Shown here one piece after another: positions 13,992-18,694 of a stretch of DNA of 18,694 nucleotides. The first letter of the stretch is position 1; each line of letters begins with the position of its first letter. A program made the position numbers and the translations under genes. The stretch lies in NCBI GenBank assembly GCA_946482655.1, contig CAMLSA010000066.1, positions 1 to 18,694 of the forward strand. Direction: 5' to 3'. The stretch comes from an uncultured Sphingomonas sp. (GTDB lineage: Bacteria > Pseudomonadota > Alphaproteobacteria > Sphingomonadales > Sphingomonadaceae). Below the pieces are notes generated by a model. The model was given only the letters and a program-made list of their open reading frames with translations. It had not been told where the DNA came from and made no database searches.

Positions 13992-15173
13992 ATGACAGAG
14001 GCTCCCGCATACAGGCAACCACGCAGTGCATTTCTGCCATGGGCGGCGCTCAGCCTGTCGGTCCTGTTGGCAAGTTGCACCGCGGGCCCCCGGGGCAAGC
14101 CCAGGCCGGTGGCGCCGCCGCCGCCGGTCGCGGCTCCCGATGAGACCGGCCTGCCCGAGGATCAAGCCCGTCATCGCGTCGCGCTGCTGGTGCCGCTCTC
14201 GGGGCCTAACGCCGCCGTCGGCCAATCGATCGCCAATGCCGCGACGATGGCGCTGATCGACACTGGCAACAAGTCGGTCCGCGTCACCACCTATGATACC
14301 GCGACGGGCGCGGCGGCGGCGGCGCAGCGCGCGTTGACCGAGGGTAACCGGCTCTTCCTGGGGCCGCTGCTGTCGGAGGATGCGGTTGCGGTGGCGCCTG
14401 CGGCGCGAAACGCCGGTGTACCGGTGATCTCCTATTCGAACGATACCGCCGCCGCCGGCGACGGTGTATTCGTGATGGGCTTTTCCCCCGCCCAGTCGAT
14501 CGACAGGGTCGTCCGCTATGCCAAGGGCCGGGGCATCCAGCGTTTCGCCGCCTTGGTGCCGACTGGAATTTACGGCCGCAATGCCTCGACGGCGATGATC
14601 CGCTCGGTCGAGAATGCCGGCGGGAACCTTGTCGCGATGAAGACCTATGAACGCAAGCCGAAGGCCCTCGAGCGCGCGGTCGCCGAACTGGGCCGGAATC
14701 AGGGCTATGACGCGGTGCTCATCGGCGACACCGCCCGTCTCGCGATCAGCGCGGCGCCGCTGATCCGCAGGAGCTCGAGCCCGCAGGCGCGTCTTCTCGG
14801 CACCGAATTATGGGCTGCGGAGCCAAGTGCGCTGCGGGTGGCGGTGCTCGGCGGATCCTGGTTCGCAAGTGTCTCGGACAGCCGCTATCGGCAGCTCGCC
14901 TCTGCCTACCGCCGCCAATTCGGAAAATCGCCCTTCCGGCTGGCGAGCCTCGGCTATGATTCGATGCTGCTGGTGATCAAGATCGCGCGTGACTGGCCGA
15001 TCGGCGCGCGCTTCCCGACCGGTCGCCTGCGCGACGAGGATGGTTTCGTCGGAGTCGATGGCGCGTTCCGCTTTGGTCCCAACGGCGTCGCCCAGCGTGC
15101 GCTGGAAGTGGCAGAGGCCGGCCCGGGCGGCGTGAAGACGGTGTCGCCGGCGCCAACCAGCTTCAAGGAGTAG
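13992..15173 (+). CDS. LppC/LpoA-type lipoprotein, penicillin-binding protein activator
   Basis: The protein has 393 residues. A lipoprotein signal peptide is clear: hydrophobic residues 14-28, then the lipobox LAS-C29. A Pro-rich linker (about 36-50) leads to a periplasmic binding protein type I domain (about 58-380), starting HRVALLVPLSGPNAAVG, as in the LppC/YraM family. In E. coli LpoA is an outer-membrane lipoprotein that activates the peptidoglycan synthase PBP1A. The alphaproteobacterial forms keep only the binding-protein-like domain, as here. An activating role is inference from family and from the rsmI-yraN neighbourhood. The ATG lies 12 bp from the divergent rsmI start, with AGGCAGAG as a modest ribosome site. 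It converges with hemW. Confidence 0.9.
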   Translation: MTEAPAYRQPRSAFLPWAALSLSVLLASCTAGPRGKPRPVAPPPPVAAPDETGLPEDQARHRVALLVPLSGPNAAVGQSIANAATMALIDTGNKSVRVTTYDTATGAAAAAQRALTEGNRLFLGPLLSEDAVAVAPAARNAGVPVISYSNDTAAAGDGVFVMGFSPAQSIDRVVRYAKGRGIQRFAALVPTGIYGRNASTAMIRSVENAGGNLVAMKTYERKPKALERAVAELGRNQGYDAVLIGDTARLAISAAPLIRRSSSPQARLLGTELWAAEPSALRVAVLGGSWFASVSDSRYRQLASAYRRQFGKSPFRLASLGYDSMLLVIKIARDWPIGARFPTGRLRDEDGFVGVDGAFRFGPNGVAQRALEVAEAGPGGVKTVSPAPTSFKE

Positions 15174-15256
15174 CCATCAGGCTTCCCCTGCGCCCGAATG
15201 GCGTGCCTGGTCAACCGGTCCGTTGAGCCCCGCGGGCCAATCGAATGGATTCCGCC

Positions 15257-16426
15257 CTAAACCGCCACGATCTCCGCGAGAATCGCGTCGAGCAGCAGCA
15301 TGCCCGCCTCGGTGACGTGAAGGTGCTCCTCCGTGAGCGTCAGCAGGCCCTGATCGGCCAATAGCCTGACCGCGCCGCGATCGATCAGCCGCCCGGCGGG
15401 AAGGCCGCTCAGCGCGGCGATCCTGGCGAGGTCCACCCCTTCGTTGAGCCGCAGGCCCATCAGTAGTGCCTCCTGCGCGCGGGATTCGGGGCTCAGCGCG
15501 GTTTCCTGCTCGATGCCATGGTTGTGGGCATCCACGCGAGCGAGCCAGTTTTCGGGTTTCCTGCGGCGGACCGTGGCCATGCCATCGCGCCGACCATGCG
15601 CCCCGGGGCCGATGCCCGCATAATCGCCATAGCGCCAATAGGTCAGGTTGTGCCGGCTCTCCGAGCCGGGTCGGGCGTGGTTGGAGATCTCATAGGCCGG
15701 CAGTCCCGCGGCGGCGGTGCGTGCGCGGGTCGCTTCGAACAGGTCGGCGGCGCGATCGGGCTCGAGCGCAGCCAGCTCGCCCTTGGCGAAGCGCGCGGCA
15801 AACTGGGTGCCGGGCTCGATGGTGAGCTGGTAGAGCGACAGATGCTCGGTCCCGAAGGAGAGCGCGCGCGCCAGTTCGATATCCCACGCCTCGGGGCTCT
15901 GCTCCGGGCGGGCATATATGAGGTCGAAGCTGACGCGGGCGAAGGCCTGCTGCGCCGTATCGAGTGCGGCGAGACCTTCGTCGACACCATGGGCGCGACC
16001 GAGCCATACCAGTATCTCGTCGTCGAGCGCTTGAAGGCCCAGCGACACCCTGTTGACGCCCGCTCGCGCCAGATCGGCGAAGCGGGCGGCCTCCACCGAG
16101 GAGGGATTGGCTTCAAGAGTGATCTCGACGTCCTCGGCGACCGTCCAGTGCCCGGCGGCGGCATCGATCAGCGCGGCGACGGTGGCGGGCGCCATCAGCG
16201 ATGGCGTACCGCCGCCGAAGAAGATCGATGTCAACCGACGGCCCGGCAGCTTTCCGGCCTCATGGGCGAGATCCTTGAGCAGGGCCGCGCACCACGCCGC
16301 CTGATCGATGCTTTCGCGAACATGGCTGTTGAAGTCGCAATAGGGGCATTTGGAGACGCAGAACGGCCAGTGGATGTAGAGGGCGAGCGGCTCCTCTCCT
16401 TTCCAGGGCAGGGGAATGCTGTTCAG
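15257..16426 (-). CDS. hemW: HemW-type radical SAM protein, apparent CTG start
   Basis: HemW is a heme-binding radical SAM protein of the old coproporphyrinogen III oxidase-like group; heme trafficking is the favoured role. The 389-residue protein (counted from the CTG) has the cluster motif C23-x3-C27-x2-C30 in [19 protein letters not shown] follows, then LEANPSS, the YQLTIEPGT segment, and [20 protein letters not shown]. No ATG, GTG or TTG occurs in frame between the conserved body and a TTG at 16576, 150 bp inside rdgB. The best start is CTG at 16426-16424, overlapping the rdgB stop as CTGA, with AAGGCGG just upstream. This copies the ATGA couplings elsewhere in the window. Sequencing error or another rare start is possible. 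Confidence 0.9.
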   Translation of the reverse strand: MNSIPLPWKGEEPLALYIHWPFCVSKCPYCDFNSHVRESIDQAAWCAALLKDLAHEAGKLPGRRLTSIFFGGGTPSLMAPATVAALIDAAAGHWTVAEDVEITLEANPSSVEAARFADLARAGVNRVSLGLQALDDEILVWLGRAHGVDEGLAALDTAQQAFARVSFDLIYARPEQSPEAWDIELARALSFGTEHLSLYQLTIEPGTQFAARFAKGELAALEPDRAADLFEATRARTAAAGLPAYEISNHARPGSESRHNLTYWRYGDYAGIGPGAHGRRDGMATVRRRKPENWLARVDAHNHGIEQETALSPESRAQEALLMGLRLNEGVDLARIAALSGLPAGRLIDRGAVRLLADQGLLTLTEEHLHVTEAGMLLLDAILAEIVAV

Positions 16427-17051
16427 AAAACCGCCTTGACCAGCTTGGCGAACGCATCGGCTCGATGGCTCATCGCATGCTTCGCCGCAGGGTCCATCTC
16501 GCCGAACGTGATGTCGTGGCCATAGGGTTGAAACATCGGGTCGTAGCCGAAGCCGTGCTCTCCGCGTGGTGGCCAAACCAGCAGACCATCGACGCGGCCC
16601 TCGAAGGTTTCGACATGGCCGTCGGGCCAGGCGATCGACAGCGCGCAGACGAAATGCGCGTCGCGGCCCACATCCTCGCCCTTCTCGGCGAGACGATCAT
16701 GGACGCGCCGCATGGCTTCGTTGAAATCGCGGCTGCCATCCCCGAGCTCGGCCCAGCGCGCCGAGAAGATGCCGGGCTCACCGCCCAGCGCCTCGACGCA
16801 CAGGCCGCTATCGTCGGCGAGCGCGGGCAGGCCGGTCAGGTCGGCCGAGAAGCGCGCCTTGAGCTCGGCATTCGCGATGAAGCTCACGCCCGTTTCCTCG
16901 GGCTCGGGCACGTCGAGTGCGCCCGCCGAGACCGTCTCGATCCCGAAGGGCTTGAGCAGTTCGCCGATTTCCCGCAGCTTGCCCCTGTTATGGCTGGCGA
17001 TCACCAGCTTGCCGGGGGCGAGCTTGCGATGCGGGATTTCGATGACGTCGC

Positions 17052-17055
<4 letters not shown>
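16423..17055 (-). CDS. rdgB: RdgB/HAM1 non-canonical purine NTP pyrophosphatase
   Basis: RdgB hydrolyses dITP, ITP and XTP to monophosphates and keeps deaminated purines out of DNA and RNA. The 210-residue protein has the family motifs: [10 protein letters not shown] at 21-30, [21 protein letters not shown] at 80-100, GFGYDPMF at 168-175, and SHRADA at 196-201. Length is slightly above the E. coli enzyme (197), because of about 14 extra N-terminal residues. Its ATG overlaps the rph stop by 4 bp (ATGA), and its stop overlaps the proposed hemW start. It is the middle gene of a coupled rph-rdgB-hemW unit. This order is common in alphaproteobacteria. Confidence 0.97.
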
Positions 17056-17768
<713 letters not shown>

Positions 17769-17832
17769 GGAGTGTCCTTCTGTCTGTGATGCGGGTGTCT
17801 CTTAGGAGCGGACCGGCAAAGTTGGAAGCCTG

Positions 17833-17861
17833 TTGAGCAGCGGGGGCCTGTCCACTATCTG
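17833..17861 (+). promoter_or_regulatory. Candidate hrcA promoter
   Basis: TTGAGC (17833-17838), a 17-bp spacer and TATCTG (17856-17861) give a four-of-six match at each element. The predicted transcript start falls at or next to the GTG at 17868, implying a leaderless message or use of the ATG at 17892. No CIRCE inverted repeat (TTAGCACTC-N9-GAGTGCTAA) is in the gap. Confidence 0.4.
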
Positions 17862-17867
17862 TTGGAC

Positions 17868-18694
17868 GTGACCAGCGAGCCCCTGTCCGAAATGTCGACC
17901 CGCGCGCGCGAAGTGTTTCGCGTCGTGGTCGAGAGCTATCTCGGCTCGGGAATCCCGGTCGGCTCGCGCACGATTTCCAAGCTCGCCGGGCTCAACCTCT
18001 CGCCGGCTTCGATCCGCAACGTGATGCAGGACCTAGAGGAGCTGGGGTTACTCGAAGCGCCGCACACCTCGGCGGGGCGGATGCCGACCCAGTCGGGGCT
18101 GCGGCTTTTCGTCGACGGCATGATGCAGACCGCCGAACCTTCGGCCGAGGAACGCGCCGCGATCGAGGCCCGTGCATCGCGCGGCAGCCCGGTGGAGGAG
18201 GCACTGTCGCAGACCAGCGCCGTCCTTTCGGGCCTTTCGGCCTGCGCAGGCATCGTGCTGGTGCCCCGCAACGAGCCGGTCTTGCGCCAGTTCAGCTTCG
18301 TGCCGCTTTCCCGCGAGCAGGCTGTTGCGGTGATGGTGGGCCAGGATGGCAGCGTCGAGAACCGCGTCGTCGATCTGCCACCCGATCTGCCACCGTCGGC
18401 GCTGGTCGAGGCGGGCAATTTCATCAGCGAGCGGCTCGCGGGCCTGACCTTGAGCGAGGCCCGCGCCTGTATCGAGGCGGAGATCGGCCGCGAGCGCGCC
18501 GCGCTCGACACGGCGGCGGCCTCGCTGGTGACGCGCGGCCTCGCGGTCTGGTCGCGGGATGGCAGCGCGCGGCCTGTGCTGATCGTGCGCGGCCAGGCCA
18601 ATCTGATCGACCCGTCGGCCGCGGCCGATCTCGAGCGGGTCCGCCAGCTGCTCGACGAGATCGAGGGCAAGGAGGAGATCGCCCGCCTGCTCGA
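17868..18694 (+). CDS. hrcA: Heat-inducible transcription repressor HrcA (partial, 3' end cut)
   Basis: HrcA represses groESL and sometimes dnaK operons by binding CIRCE. About 275 of the usual 340-350 residues are visible. The N-terminal winged helix carries PVGSRTIS and LNLSPASIRNVMQDLEELGLLE, followed by the hallmark PHTSAGRMPTQSGLRLFVD. The GAF-like dimer domain follows. The frame is still open at the right edge. GTG 17868 is preferred because it gives an N-terminal length normal for the family. ATG 17892 is the alternative, just nine codons before the conserved VFRVVV stretch. Neither has a good ribosome site. In related genomes grpE and dnaK often follow, but they are beyond the window. 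Confidence 0.95.
   Translation, partial: MTSEPLSEMSTRAREVFRVVVESYLGSGIPVGSRTISKLAGLNLSPASIRNVMQDLEELGLLEAPHTSAGRMPTQSGLRLFVDGMMQTAEPSAEERAAIEARASRGSPVEEALSQTSAVLSGLSACAGIVLVPRNEPVLRQFSFVPLSREQAVAVMVGQDGSVENRVVDLPPDLPPSALVEAGNFISERLAGLTLSEARACIEAEIGRERAALDTAAASLVTRGLAVWSRDGSARPVLIVRGQANLIDPSAAADLERVRQLLDEIEGKEEIARLL

Noticed and set aside
16427..16576. Upstream TTG start for hemW
   Set aside because: It would overlap rdgB by about 150 bp and add Arg-rich residues unlike any HemW N-terminus.
17769..17867. CIRCE element for HrcA autoregulation
   Set aside because: I looked for TTAGCACTC-N9-GAGTGCTAA on both strands of the rph/hrcA gap and found nothing close.

Overview
The window is GC-rich and tightly packed, with many 1-4 bp gene overlaps and only short intergenic gaps (largest 177 bp). 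Gene content and order point to an alphaproteobacterium, most probably a sphingomonad (Sphingomonadales). This rests on the hrcA / rph-rdgB-hemW block, a divergent lpoA-like lipoprotein next to rsmI-yraN, an RcdA-family (DUF1465) protein, and a decaheme cytochrome operon of a type found in this group. The taxonomic call is inference; there is no rRNA in the window. I see no mobile element, tRNA, rRNA or CRISPR array.

Region 1 (1-3235, + strand) is the accessory part and the most interesting. Three tightly linked genes encode a protein with four predicted [4Fe-4S] clusters (5' end outside the window), a five-helix membrane protein with two HX13H helices that fits a diheme b cytochrome, and a single polypeptide joining an FHA domain, one transmembrane helix and ten CXXCH heme sites. 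Together they look like a wire carrying electrons between cytoplasm and periplasm, with a phosphothreonine-sensing-type module on the cytoplasmic side. A class III cyclic-nucleotide phosphodiesterase-like gene follows (3362-4231). A CRP-type dyad (TGTGT-N6-TCACA) lies in the gap before it, which suggests cAMP-linked control.

Region 2 (4259-8017) holds a PhnA C-terminal-domain protein (-), folE (+), a small secreted Spy/CpxP-like protein (+), cyclopropane fatty acid synthase (+), and a convergent short-chain dehydrogenase (-) whose catalytic Tyr position is His.

Region 3 (8040-11104) holds purF (-) diverging from hisI (+), then a MerR-family regulator close to LiuR and an RcdA-family ClpXP adaptor-like gene (+). 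A promoter with a 19-bp spacer lies between the last two.

Region 4 (11139-13979, - strand) is the housekeeping run rsmI-yraN-gshB-dedA, transcribed away from the lipoprotein gene lpoA/lppC (13992-15173, +). Region 5 (15257-17768, -) is the overlapping run rph-rdgB-hemW, in which hemW lacks a canonical start codon. hrcA (+, cut off at the right edge) diverges from rph; the window ends inside it.
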